Of a stretch of DNA of 64,000 nt, positions 23,114-31,254 are shown one piece after another. The DNA comes from Flavonifractor sp. An100 (lineage in GTDB: Bacteria; Bacillota; Clostridia; Oscillospirales; Oscillospiraceae). Position numbers and translations under genes: made by a program. The number at the start of each line of letters is the position of its first letter. The first letter of the stretch is position 1. The DNA is taken from positions 1 through 64,000 of the forward strand of contig NZ_NFMA01000010.1 of NCBI RefSeq assembly GCF_002161175.1. Reading direction: 5' to 3'. The notes beneath the pieces were generated by a model, which was given only the letters and a program-made list of their open reading frames with translations, made no database searches and was not told the DNA's origin.

Positions 23114-23261
23114 GCACCACCTTTGCCATGTCGTTCAGATCGTCCAGCGGCAGGCCCAGGAAGTAGTCCACACCGCTATGCAGTCGGAGAGATAGGGCAA
23201 CACACCCTTTTTTGATTTCCGGCGGGTTTATTCCTCTCCATCCCCGCCGTACAGAAAACCC
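23052..23261 (-). other. gpE' frameshift extension (-1)
   Basis: The heptamer GGGTTTT at 23255-23261 on the minus strand is placed in gpE reading frame as G GGT TTT, a canonical X XXY YYZ slippery site nine codons before the gpE stop. Slipping -1 opens the frame to 23052 and adds about 69 residues ending HSGVDYFLGLPLDDLNDMAKVV...KNRRKGR. P2-type phages make gpE+E' as tail tape-measure chaperones in this way. Confidence 0.75.
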
Positions 23262-23587
23262 GTGACCAGGTTTTTCAACTTCATGGCCTCCACCGGGGGC
23301 AGGCCCTTGAAGAACTCCACGGGCTTGTGGCTGGCCCTGGCCGCCATATACATGGCATAAGGCAGGGTCATTTCCGGGATCGGCGTCACGCCCAGTTCCC
23401 GGTTGGCCAGTTTGGCCACGGCGCACAGGTCCCCGGCCGTCATGTCCTCCATGCCGGACAGGTCCACCTCGGTGTATTCCTGGCCCTCGAACTTGTAGGG
23501 CTTTCGGAATTTCAGGACCAGGCTTTCCTCCTCGGTTTCCTGCTCCGCCGCACCCAGGGCGGCCGTGTTCTCGGTGCTGTTGCTCAT
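23228..23587 (-). CDS. Tail assembly chaperone gpE
   Basis: 119 residues: acidic N-terminus, SLVLKFRKPYKFEGQEYTEVDLSGMEDMTAGDL, typical of the tail assembly protein E family. Between tube and tape measure genes. Its 3' end carries the frameshift signal for gpE+E'. Confidence 0.85.
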   Translation of the reverse strand: MSNSTENTAALGAAEQETEEESLVLKFRKPYKFEGQEYTEVDLSGMEDMTAGDLCAVAKLANRELGVTPIPEMTLPYAMYMAARASHKPVEFFKGLPPVEAMKLKNLVTGFLYGGDGEE

Positions 23588-24108
23588 TAGGTCATTTCCC
23601 TCACTTTCTGCAGCAGGTCAACGCCGTTCACCTTGAAGGTCGGGTTGATCTTGTCCAGTTCCACCAGGGTGGTGCCGTCTACCTCGATCAGGATATAGGA
23701 CACATTCAGGGTCACGCTGCTTTCCATGGGGTTGGCGTTCTGTACGCTACCCATGGCCAGGGTGGCGCTTTTGCCGCGCACCACCACGCGCATGGACCGA
23801 AATTCCGTGTCACCCTCCACGGTCAACGCCTGCTGGGCCGCCCGGAGGGTCAGCCGCACCGCCTTGGTCATGTCCAGCATATCGGTGGCCTCGCGGTCCA
23901 GGACGCGGAAGGGGATCTCCATTTCCATGTTGGAGAAATGGCCCACGGTGGGGTCGTCCAGTTCGCCCAGGATCCCGGCGCCGGAAATGGTTTCCGCCAT
24001 GGCCTCGAAGTCCGGCAGGGTGACTTCATCGCCCACGCCGATCAGGCGCTCCGCGTCGTTGTAGACGTTGTAACTATTGATTTTGCTGGGAATATTGGGA
24101 ACGCTCAT
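23587..24108 (-). CDS. Contractile tail tube protein
   Basis: 173 residues, P2 FII family: INSYNVYNDAERLIGVGDEVTLPDFEAM, then ISGAGILGELDDPTVGHFSNMEM. Hexamers stack into the inner tube. Directly follows the sheath gene. Confidence 0.92.
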   Translation of the reverse strand: MSVPNIPSKINSYNVYNDAERLIGVGDEVTLPDFEAMAETISGAGILGELDDPTVGHFSNMEMEIPFRVLDREATDMLDMTKAVRLTLRAAQQALTVEGDTEFRSMRVVVRGKSATLAMGSVQNANPMESSVTLNVSYILIEVDGTTLVELDKINPTFKVNGVDLLQKVREMT

Positions 24109-24111
24109 GGT

Positions 24112-25584
24112 TTATTCACCTCCACCAGTCAGGGCGGCCTCCAGGGCCTCCGTGTCGTATTCGCGGATATTCTCGATGTACTCCGCCGGGATATAGGGCG
24201 CCAGGTACGTGTGGACAGTCAGGTGGCCGTCCAGCAGGTTGGTGATCGGGTTTTCGTCGCTCTTGAACTCAGTCCGGTATCCGGCGCAGTAGTCCCGGGC
24301 CACGTACCCGTTGCCGATGATATTCTGGCTGTCCACGATGGATTGGATCAGTCGGGTGTTGCCCGGCTTGTCCACCTTCTGGAAATAGGTCAAAATAAAG
24401 TTGTTGCCGTCCCAGTCGAAGAACCGCCGCACCGCCAGCCACCGATCCTTGGGGTCAGTGGTGGAGGGATAGGCCGCCGTGTTGTTGCCCCAGGCTTTGT
24501 ACCCGTTTGCGTTGATGGCGGTGATCACGCCGTTGGCGTTCAGCAGGTCGTTGGCCTGCTGCTGGTCCAGCAGGACCTCCGTTCCGTCTTTCAGCACGGT
24601 TTTGGTGATCTTCAAATCCTTGTTGGACGGGCTTTCATAGGGAACGTCGCTGTTTCCGGCGTCCGTGTAGGCCGTCAGGGCGGCAAACATGGCGGACAGG
24701 TAATAAACCTTGTCGCCCACCGCGCCCATGGGCCACAGGGCCGCCGCGTGGGGAGAGGTGGCGCCCAGGGCCTCCTTGGCGGTTTTCACGTCGGTGTAAA
24801 CCTCTGCGCCGTCCTCCTCCGGGTCCGTGGAAATGTCCAGGTAGGTCACGCAGTCGAAGTTCCCGTTGATCCCCTCGGTCTTGGCCTGGAGGGCCGCCGC
24901 CACGGTGGGGTTGTGGCTCCATCCGGGGGCCAGCAGGATCCCGGGCGTCATGCCGAAACGGGGATAGATCTGGCGCACCAGTTCCAGGCCGGTTTCCTTC
25001 CCGGTCAGGGCGTCCACGCCGCCCACAATGTCCGCCGCCGTCACGCCGTCCGGTTTCAGGCTGGTGCTGGCCACTTTCAGGGTTTCCGCCTCCTTGGCGG
25101 CCTCGGACAGGATGGTGATCGTCACCGTGCCGTCCTCCGCGTGGGTGGCCACGTAGTCGCTGCCGGCCACCAGGGTGGCGTCCGCGTTCTTGACCACGAT
25201 GGTGTCCAGGAGGACAAACTGTTTTGCGTAGGCCACGGCACCGTCCGCCACGGCGCACTCCTCCTCCGCGTTCTGCGTGGTGTGGCCGCTCTTGCCGGGG
25301 TCCAGCACGTTCACCAGGATAATGGGCGCCACGTTGAACACGCGGAAACAGGCGTCCATGCTCTGGCAAAGGGTGAAGTTCTCGAAGTCGTCCGAATAGC
25401 CCATGGCCTGCTGGCACTCCGCGAAGGAATAGCACACCACGGGCTTGTTGACGGCCGCCGCCGGATCCGCCGCCAGGTGGATCGGGGCGGTGCCGAAGAT
25501 GACCTGCAGGCCCGCCGTCCCCTGGATCGGTGTGGTCAGGCTGGTTTCCTGCTCCTGGTTGTAAACGCCGTGATTATAAGGCAT
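24112..25584 (-). CDS. Contractile tail sheath protein
   Basis: 490 residues of the phage tail sheath family (P2 FI type). Seen: HGVYNQEQETSLTTPIQGTAGLQVIFGTAP, WSHNPTVAAALQAK, and the C-terminal RRFFDWDGNNFILTYFQKVDKP...LIQSIVDSQNIIGNGYVARDY, the conserved handshake region. Identifies the virion as a myovirus. Confidence 0.95.
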   Translation of the reverse strand: MPYNHGVYNQEQETSLTTPIQGTAGLQVIFGTAPIHLAADPAAAVNKPVVCYSFAECQQAMGYSDDFENFTLCQSMDACFRVFNVAPIILVNVLDPGKSGHTTQNAEEECAVADGAVAYAKQFVLLDTIVVKNADATLVAGSDYVATHAEDGTVTITILSEAAKEAETLKVASTSLKPDGVTAADIVGGVDALTGKETGLELVRQIYPRFGMTPGILLAPGWSHNPTVAAALQAKTEGINGNFDCVTYLDISTDPEEDGAEVYTDVKTAKEALGATSPHAAALWPMGAVGDKVYYLSAMFAALTAYTDAGNSDVPYESPSNKDLKITKTVLKDGTEVLLDQQQANDLLNANGVITAINANGYKAWGNNTAAYPSTTDPKDRWLAVRRFFDWDGNNFILTYFQKVDKPGNTRLIQSIVDSQNIIGNGYVARDYCAGYRTEFKSDENPITNLLDGHLTVHTYLAPYIPAEYIENIREYDTEALEAALTGGGE

Positions 25585-25599
25585 AGTTGATCCCTCCCT

Positions 25600-25860
25600 T
25601 TAGGTTCTGCCCTGTACGGCTTTATACAGGGTGTGGATACGGCCGGATCTCTGGCGCAACTGGCGCATGGCCTCCGGCAGGTCCTCCAGGGGGACGATCA
25701 GGGCGGCCAGGACCTTGTTTTTCTCGGTCGCCGCTTTCAGCCCCTCCGGGATCCCGTTGTTGTAGGCGGTGAACTGTTTGGCCACGCCCTTGATGGACGG
25801 GCCGCAGTACACCACCGTGCCGGCGGCCTCCGCCGCCTTTCTGGTTGTTCTCTTGGTCAT
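25600..25860 (-). CDS. Small tail-region protein
   Basis: 86 residues: TVVYCGPSIKGVAKQFTAYNNGIP...LIVPLEDLPEAMRQLRQRSGRIHTLY. Such short proteins commonly sit just upstream of sheath genes in phages of Clostridia; the role is unknown. Overlaps the preceding gene by 4 bp. Confidence 0.7.
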   Translation of the reverse strand: MTKRTTRKAAEAAGTVVYCGPSIKGVAKQFTAYNNGIPEGLKAATEKNKVLAALIVPLEDLPEAMRQLRQRSGRIHTLYKAVQGRT

Positions 25861-26354
25861 GTGAATGGCACCTCCTGGCGCACCGCTGGCGCCTCAAATT
25901 TCAGCGACATGGCCCCGAAATAATAGGGGTGGGTGTCCTCTTGCTGTGTGACCCACTTGATCGGGTACTTGACGGACCACGGGCCGCCTCTCGCGCCGCC
26001 GCTGTCCGCCTTGATCCGCACCAGCGGATTTTTGGCGTACCTCCCGTAGATCTCCTGGATGATGTGCAGCACGTCCCTGTATCCCTGTCGGTTCGGGTTC
26101 CGGTCATAGGTGCATACCACCAGGATCAGGTCGATCTCCTGGGCGCTGTTGGCGTCTGGAATGTTTCCCTCATTGGTCCGCACGATGATGTACGGCTCCG
26201 GGATCTCCTCGGCCCGGTCCTCGGTTTCGTCCATTCCCTCAATGATCGGGAGGTCCTGGGGGTAAACCCGGATCGGCCGCCGGTCCCCGGCGGAACTGGG
26301 AAGGGTCTGCCCCTCGAACAGGTCCGCAAGGTCCGCCACAATGGCATCCTGCAA
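25857..26354 (-). CDS. Tail terminator/completion-like protein, start uncertain
   Basis: About 165 residues: TTTPEFLQDAIVADLADLFEG, RVYPQDLPIIEGMD, PYIIVRTNEG, ILVVCTYDRNPNRQGYRDVLHII, the layout of head-tail or tail-terminator proteins placed before the sheath gene. AAGGAGG lies at the expected place, but no ATG, GTG or TTG follows it within normal spacing. The nearest in-frame candidates are TTG at 26354 and GTG at 26339. The promoter of the plus-strand lipoprotein cassette lies exactly over this 5' end, so insertion of that cassette may have replaced the original start codon. Confidence 0.7.
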   Translation of the reverse strand: MQDAIVADLADLFEGQTLPSSAGDRRPIRVYPQDLPIIEGMDETEDRAEEIPEPYIIVRTNEGNIPDANSAQEIDLILVVCTYDRNPNRQGYRDVLHIIQEIYGRYAKNPLVRIKADSGGARGGPWSVKYPIKWVTQQEDTHPYYFGAMSLKFEAPAVRQEVPFT

Positions 26355-26382
26355 AAATTCCGGTGTCGTGGTGTTCGCCTCC

Positions 26383-26423
26383 TTGACTTTTTGGCGCTTT
26401 TTGTGGTAAATTCTTTGTGGTAA
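26383..26423 (+). promoter_or_regulatory. Lipoprotein cassette promoter
   Basis: TTGACT (26383-26388), 18 bp, TAAATT (26407-26412). The 10-mer TTTGTGGTAA occurs twice, at 26400-26409 and 26414-26423, across the -10 region, and may be a regulator site. The promoter is read against the late operon. Confidence 0.65.
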
Positions 26424-26472
26424 TACTCTGCATATCGTGGCAATAATCAGAACAGAAAGGAACGAAGAAACG

Positions 26473-27201
26473 ATGAAAAAATCCCTTGCGCTCTTGCTGT
26501 CCCTGGCGCTGGCCGTTTCCCTGTCCGCCTGTACCATTTCGGACGGCGAACAGACGCCGGACGCCTCTGGCGCTCCCGCCGCCTCCGAAGGTTCCACCCA
26601 GGACACCTCCACACCTCCCGCCGATCCCGAACCGATCACCGTTGACCAGGAATTTTCCAGCGGCAACTATACCGCCGGCATTGATTTCCCGGCCGGTACT
26701 TACGACATTGTAGCCGTCAGCGGCGGCGGGAACGTCAGTTCCAGCAACGCCTTTAGCGGCGGGATCAATGCCGTCATGGGGACGGAGGATCAAAACGAAA
26801 TGGTGGATATGTACGAACAGGAATATAGCAACATTGACCTGCCGGAGGGCGTGGTGCTGTCCATTTCCGGCGTGACGGTCCGCCTTACCTGTGACGACGC
26901 CAGCGGCGCCCCGTTGACTCCCCGCAATCAGGAGATCACCGAAACGGTGGAACTTGGCAACGGCAACTTTGTGGCCGGTGAAGATTTCCCTGCCGGTGTG
27001 TATAACATTGTGGCCGTCAGCGGCGGCGGGAATGTCAGTTCCAGCAATCTGTACGACGGTGGGATCAATGCGATCATGGGGACCGAAGATCAAAACGAAT
27101 TGATGGATATGTACGAACCGGAGTACAAAAACATTGACCTCCCGGAAGGTACGACGCTCACCATTGATGGCGTCCAGGTTCAACTTGTTCCCAGCGTATA
27201 A
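26473..27201 (+). CDS. Lipoprotein with tandem domains, likely lysogenic-conversion gene
   Basis: 242 residues. Signal peptide MKKSLALLLSLALAVSLSAC with lipobox LSAC, then a Ser/Thr/Pro linker. Two tandem domains of about 80-90 residues (from ~60 and ~150) share F(P)AG(T/V)Y(D/N)IVAVSGGGNVSSSN and MGTEDQNE, ending in (D/N)LPEG. They are very alike, so the duplication looks recent or under strong selection. The protein would sit on the outer face of the lysogen's membrane. Lipoprotein morons often block superinfection, but that role is inference. It has its own promoter and terminator and faces the late operon. Confidence 0.85.
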   Translation: MKKSLALLLSLALAVSLSACTISDGEQTPDASGAPAASEGSTQDTSTPPADPEPITVDQEFSSGNYTAGIDFPAGTYDIVAVSGGGNVSSSNAFSGGINAVMGTEDQNEMVDMYEQEYSNIDLPEGVVLSISGVTVRLTCDDASGAPLTPRNQEITETVELGNGNFVAGEDFPAGVYNIVAVSGGGNVSSSNLYDGGINAIMGTEDQNELMDMYEPEYKNIDLPEGTTLTIDGVQVQLVPSV

Positions 27202-27211
27202 GGTTCTTTCG

Positions 27212-27239
27212 GCGGCCCCGCTCGGGGCCGCTTTTATTT
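27212..27239 (+). terminator. Lipoprotein cassette terminator
   Basis: A 9-bp perfect stem (27212-27220 with 27223-27231) and TTTTATTT. The T tract overlaps the stop codon of the converging late gene at 27234. The opposite strand lacks a T tract, so late transcription can pass. Confidence 0.85.
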
Positions 27240-27878
27240 CCCCTGAATGGTTTTTTCAATTCTCTTTTCGATCTCTCTGTCCAGAACGTCGTAAAGAATG
27301 GTTCTTGTCCGTTCCTGCACTTCCTCGTTTCCCATCATGCTGGGTACAGAGGGGCCGGTCAGCACCTTAATTCTGGTCATATCCGGCCATTGTCCGCGTC
27401 GTGGCATACCGTATTTTTCCACACGGTCCGCAGCCCCGCTCGTTGTATAGGTTTCTCCTATCCTCCGTTGTGCTATGGCCACGTGTGTACTTCTGAACGT
27501 CACCTTAAAGGCCGTTGCCCCGGCGCGCTCCAGCAGTTTTTTTCCGCCGTCTTTGCGAACCTTTGTTTTAACGCCGCGGCTCCCTTCCTCTGTCAGAAAG
27601 TCTGATAACTCATTTACTGGGCCTTTTGAACGGATTACCGCCATAATATTTCCCGGTTTTGCTGTCTGGACGGTCGGGGCGCCCCTTTTCCGGTCTTTCA
27701 ACACACTTGGGTCGATGGTATAGGCGTCCTCCACGTTGTCCGGGATCTGCTTTCGGACCTTTCTGGCCGCCGCGTTGATGGACAGGCGAAGAACGTCTGG
27801 GGCTTTTATGGCCTGCCATTCCAGCCTTTTTGCTATTTTTTCAATTTCGGCCTGGGTGTCAACCTCGATATGGATCAT
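27234..27878 (-). CDS. Minor tail protein Z/HK97 gp10-like
   Basis: 214 residues: helical N-terminus (IEKIAKRLEWQAIKAPDVLRLSINAAARKVR), GGKKLLERAGATAFKVTF, and a C-terminal helix of about 30 residues. Resembles phage tail protein Z and HK97-gp10-like head-tail connector proteins by order and pattern. Overlaps the upstream gene by 4 bp. Confidence 0.7.
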   Translation of the reverse strand: MIHIEVDTQAEIEKIAKRLEWQAIKAPDVLRLSINAAARKVRKQIPDNVEDAYTIDPSVLKDRKRGAPTVQTAKPGNIMAVIRSKGPVNELSDFLTEEGSRGVKTKVRKDGGKKLLERAGATAFKVTFRSTHVAIAQRRIGETYTTSGAADRVEKYGMPRRGQWPDMTRIKVLTGPSVPSMMGNEEVQERTRTILYDVLDREIEKRIEKTIQGK

Positions 27879-28210
27879 GTGCGGATCGCCTCGATTTCAA
27901 TGGTCAGGACGCCGGCCGCCTCGTCTGCCTGTACCACGCGATACTCCCGGCCGTCCAGGTTCAGGATCTTGCCCGACATGGGCCGCCCGCCGTAGTCGGT
28001 CTTATCCACATACAGCAGGCGCCGCGTCCGGTATGTCCCATCCGTGTGGACGCCTCCCCGGGCCGCGTCCCGCTCCAGCAGGGCGTCGTCGTCCACCACC
28101 GCGTCCATTTTCCGGCCGTCGATGGTGTGGGTGTCTGCAAATTCCTGGGTATTCAGGAATACGCCGTGAATATCCGCCGCCACGCAGTCTTTGAAGGAGG
28201 GGGCGCCCAT
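27875..28210 (-). CDS. Head-tail joining protein-like
   Basis: 111 residues: MGAPSFKDCVAADIHGVFLN...FADTHTIDGRKMDAVVDDD, KTDYGGRPMSGKILNLDGREYRVVQ. Resembles lambda gpFII/Gifsy-type head-tail joining proteins with a metal- or beta-rich core. Position between the capsid block and the tail Z-like gene supports it. Confidence 0.7.
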   Translation of the reverse strand: MGAPSFKDCVAADIHGVFLNTQEFADTHTIDGRKMDAVVDDDALLERDAARGGVHTDGTYRTRRLLYVDKTDYGGRPMSGKILNLDGREYRVVQADEAAGVLTIEIEAIRT

Positions 28211-28683
28211 TACAGGGCACCCCCGTTTTCATCCTCTGCGGGGGCGTAGACTTCCGCCGCCGTGATCGCGGCGATCAGGTCCGCCTTGGTCTTGGCCTTG
28301 GAAATATCCAGGCCCATATCGTTGGCCATGCGCTCCAGGTCAGCCTTTTTCAGGCCCTCCAGGTCTTTGGGATCCAGGTGCCCGGCGATCATGCCTCCGG
28401 TTTCGCCCTCTCCGGCCTGTTCCCGGGCCTCCTGGCCGCCGTCTGCCGCTCCCTGGCCCTCGGTATCCCCGGATACCTCCGTGGTGTTCTCCGGCCCCCT
28501 GGGCGGCTCCTGGGCCTCCTCCCGGCCTCCCATGGCGGTGTCCTGTTCCGCTCCGCACAGTTCCGCGCTGTCATTTTCCAGCCACGCGGCCACCATTCTG
28601 GTGTCGTCGCCGGGCAGGTTCTCCCCGTCCCGATACATACGGCCCCGGTACAGGATCGGCCGCTTTGCAATCAATCCTTTCAT
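28210..28683 (-). CDS. Head-region protein with SAP/Rho-N-like end
   Basis: 157 residues. N-terminal MKGLIAKRPILYRGRMYRDGENLPGDDTRMVAAWLE is a short beta domain seen beside phage capsid genes. Residues 50-100 are a Gly/Glu/Gln linker. The C-terminus LEGLKKADLERMANDMGLDISKAKTKADLIAAI fits a Rho-N/SAP-type helix-extended-helix that may contact DNA. Confidence 0.65.
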   Translation of the reverse strand: MKGLIAKRPILYRGRMYRDGENLPGDDTRMVAAWLENDSAELCGAEQDTAMGGREEAQEPPRGPENTTEVSGDTEGQGAADGGQEAREQAGEGETGGMIAGHLDPKDLEGLKKADLERMANDMGLDISKAKTKADLIAAITAAEVYAPAEDENGGAL

Positions 28684-28697
28684 GGCCTGGCCCTCCT

Positions 28698-29030
28698 TTA
28701 GCCCAGCAGTTTCACCAGCACCGTGGCGTCACTGGACCCGGCCGCCGCCACGGCCCAGCCTGCCGGGGTGTTCGCCGGGCTGCTGCCCGCTGCGGTGGTG
28801 ATGTTTTCCGCCGCCTTGTCCCAGTAAAGGGCCTGGCCCACCGTGACGGCGCCGGTGGCCTTGGGGATCTCGAACACGCCCACGACGTGGACCGCGCCGG
28901 TTTCGCCGGCCGGAATGTCGTTCCCAGCCACGCCGATCCGGGTGGCCAGGTCCACCACGTCACCGTTTGCCAGGTCGTCGGTGGGGGTGTAGTCGATGGT
29001 TTCGCCTCTCTGCCAGTATTTCGCGCTCAT
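28698..29030 (-). CDS. DUF2190-family capsid decoration protein
   Basis: 110 residues: YWQRGETIDYTPTDDLANGDVVDLATRIGVAGNDIPAGETGAVHV, GQALYWDKAAENIT. This is the DUF2190 pattern, seen directly after capsid genes in many phages. Confidence 0.82.
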   Translation of the reverse strand: MSAKYWQRGETIDYTPTDDLANGDVVDLATRIGVAGNDIPAGETGAVHVVGVFEIPKATGAVTVGQALYWDKAAENITTAAGSSPANTPAGWAVAAAGSSDATVLVKLLG

Positions 29031-29053
29031 ATCTGTTTTACCTCCTTACTGCC

Positions 29054-30610
29054 TTACAGCGTGATGGTGGTTCCGGGGTTCTTGGCAATACCACGGAAGT
29101 CCACGGCGGTGATACCCCAGTCCAGCCAAATGTCCCACACATAGCCCAGTTGGCCGGCCACCTCCATGCGGCGAATGGTCGGGGTTTCCTGGCCGTTCAG
29201 GTAGTCCACCTGGATGGAACGGGCATAGGTGGGATCGCCCGCGACGAACCAGGGCACCGCGTTGGAACCGGCCAGGGCGTTCAGGGTGCCCTCCTCGATC
29301 ACCTGCAGGCGGTTCCGGTACTGATACAGGGCGTTTGCGGTGTGGCTGCCGATCCCGTCCACGTCGATCTGCGCGGTTTCCAGGATCTGCGACATAAGGA
29401 ACCCGTAACCCACGGGCACAATGATGTACCGGGGCTGCACCATAATGCTGTCCCCGAAGGGGTCCTTCTGGTTCAGCAGTTTGATCATAATGGCCTGCAG
29501 GGTTTCAATGGACGGGGCCGCGCCGGTGGTGATCAGGTTGTTGTGGTTGGCGTGGAACAGGGCCACACCGTCGAAGATCGTGGGGTTGTTGAACAGGATG
29601 GAATACACCTGCTTGTTGATCGTGCGCTTGGCGGAGGCCGCGTACATACCGGGCACCTGGGTGATAAAGCCCACGTCGTCGTTGATAAACGCCTCCCGGG
29701 TCATGGAGAACTGGCGGCCGTAGGTTGCCACCTGGCGCTGGGGGAGAAGTTCGGTCTGCGGGGTGTCGTGCTTCAGTTCGCCGCCCTCGCCCACGCGCAG
29801 GAACTCACCGGCGCCGCCGGCCAGGTACTCGTGATCCTTGGTGGGCTTGAAGTCGGTCACGCTGCCCTTGGTGGTCCACACCTGGAACGTGGTGGGGACA
29901 GCCTGGTATCTCTGCACAATGGCCTTGCGGATCGTGTTGTCCAGGATCGCGGGGAAGGCCGCCGTGGGGTTGAAGAACTGGCGGCAGGCCATGTTCCACA
30001 GGTCGTCCTTGGACATACGGAGAAGGGAGGCCGTGGTCCCCAGGCCCTCCCGGGCCATGCACTCAATGGCCAGATCGCGCAGGGACAGGCCGCGCATTTG
30101 CTCCGCGTTCTCGCTGGGGCGCTCCACCTCCATGCCGCTACGCATAAGCAGGCCGTCCACGGCCGCCTGGCGGAAGTTGTCCTGCTCCCGGCTGTTGTCG
30201 GACATTCTGGCGCCCACGGGGCCGTTGTGCTGGATCAGGAAGTCCACGGCCGCCGCCCGCACGGTGTCCATGGTGGCGCCGCTGCGGATATACTCCTCCG
30301 CGTCCATGCCGGTCTGGCGGCACAGGGCCATAATGTCGGCGGTGCGCTGGCGCTCCGCCTGGATCGCTCTCTGCGTGTCTGCCACGCTGGGCTGGTTGGT
30401 GCCGGCCGGGGCGCCCTGGCCGCCGTTCTCCGCGCCGCGCTCACCGCCGGCGGGCTGGCCGCCGGCCTCGCCGCCCTCGTTGCCGGCGTCGATCACGGCC
30501 TGGCAGCGGTCGAACTCCGCCTGCTCCTCGGCGGTCAGGTCCCGGCCCTCGTTGCGGGCCAGGGTCACAAGTTCCTGCTGGCGGGCAAGGGCTTTCTGCA
30601 GTTCATTCAT
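29054..30610 (-). CDS. Major capsid protein
   Basis: 518 residues. N-terminal helical scaffold-like region (MNELQKALARQQELVTLARN...) with a Gly/Ala-rich linker to about 75, then the capsid fold: FSMTREAFINDDVGFITQVP, VALFHANHNNLITTGAAPS, and MVQPRYIIVPVGYGFLMSQ. The HANHNNL segment is typical of Mu gpT-like major head proteins of the HK97 fold. Preceded by a protease gene, so the N-terminal part is probably cleaved. Confidence 0.88.
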   Translation of the reverse strand: MNELQKALARQQELVTLARNEGRDLTAEEQAEFDRCQAVIDAGNEGGEAGGQPAGGERGAENGGQGAPAGTNQPSVADTQRAIQAERQRTADIMALCRQTGMDAEEYIRSGATMDTVRAAAVDFLIQHNGPVGARMSDNSREQDNFRQAAVDGLLMRSGMEVERPSENAEQMRGLSLRDLAIECMAREGLGTTASLLRMSKDDLWNMACRQFFNPTAAFPAILDNTIRKAIVQRYQAVPTTFQVWTTKGSVTDFKPTKDHEYLAGGAGEFLRVGEGGELKHDTPQTELLPQRQVATYGRQFSMTREAFINDDVGFITQVPGMYAASAKRTINKQVYSILFNNPTIFDGVALFHANHNNLITTGAAPSIETLQAIMIKLLNQKDPFGDSIMVQPRYIIVPVGYGFLMSQILETAQIDVDGIGSHTANALYQYRNRLQVIEEGTLNALAGSNAVPWFVAGDPTYARSIQVDYLNGQETPTIRRMEVAGQLGYVWDIWLDWGITAVDFRGIAKNPGTTITL

Positions 30611-30618
30611 GGTTTTTC

Positions 30619-31254
30619 TTACCTCCTGTTGAAAATCAGATTTTTGTTTGCTTGGATCTGTCGCTCATACACGGAGAGGGGGGCGCACGTCTGGCCCGTG
30701 TCAGCCCGTCCCACTCCCACAGTGGGATCCGCAGGCACGGACACCACGGACACCTCCAGCGGCGTCCACTTCCGGGCGATCTGGCAAGGGCCGGTAAATC
30801 GCCCATCCGCAGATTGTTTCCCGGCCACCACTTCCTCCCAGGCGTCCACGCTGTACCGCACGGACGTGGTTTTCAGTGTGCCGGACCGCACTTTCCCGAA
30901 GATCTTTTCGGCGTCGTCGTCCGTGTCGAACTCCACTTCTGCCATGCCCCGGTGGTTTTCCACCCAGGCCCGGATCACCTTTCCCACCACCTTGTCGGTG
31001 TTGTGGTTGAACAGGAGAACGCCCACGCTGTTCAGGCGGGACAGGTCCACCGCGTTCTCCCCGTGGTCCAGGATCTCCATGCCGAAAAAGCGCCGGTATG
31101 GCTCCTCACTGGAAAAACTGATTGTCCGGCGTCTGCTCTCCTGGGGCTGGTCCTCCCGGGAAAGGATCTGGCCCATGCTCCTGGTTCCATGGTCCTTATC
31201 CCTGGGGCGGTTGCCCTCCGGCGTTCTGCTGGGCTGCTGCCGTTCCATTTCCAA
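30619..31254 (-). CDS. Prohead protease (HK97 type)
   Basis: 211 residues: RTISFSSEEPYRRFFGMEILDH, LLFNHNTDKVVGKV (His of the catalytic pair), and LEVSVVSVPADPTVGVGRA (Ser segment), the HK97-type U35 protease pattern. Cleaves capsid precursors. The frame begins with TTG at 31254, nine bases after GGAGG, or ATG two codons later, overlapping the portal gene by 59 bp. Confidence 0.85.
   Translation of the reverse strand: MEMERQQPSRTPEGNRPRDKDHGTRSMGQILSREDQPQESRRRTISFSSEEPYRRFFGMEILDHGENAVDLSRLNSVGVLLFNHNTDKVVGKVIRAWVENHRGMAEVEFDTDDDAEKIFGKVRSGTLKTTSVRYSVDAWEEVVAGKQSADGRFTGPCQIARKWTPLEVSVVSVPADPTVGVGRADTGQTCAPLSVYERQIQANKNLIFNRR

Noticed and set aside
20633-23215. 860-codon plus-strand open frame
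   Set aside because: Antisense shadow of the tape measure gene caused by high G+C. It lacks a ribosome-binding site and domain content. The same holds for 28967-32299 (plus), 49900-51741 and 55534-57981 (minus).
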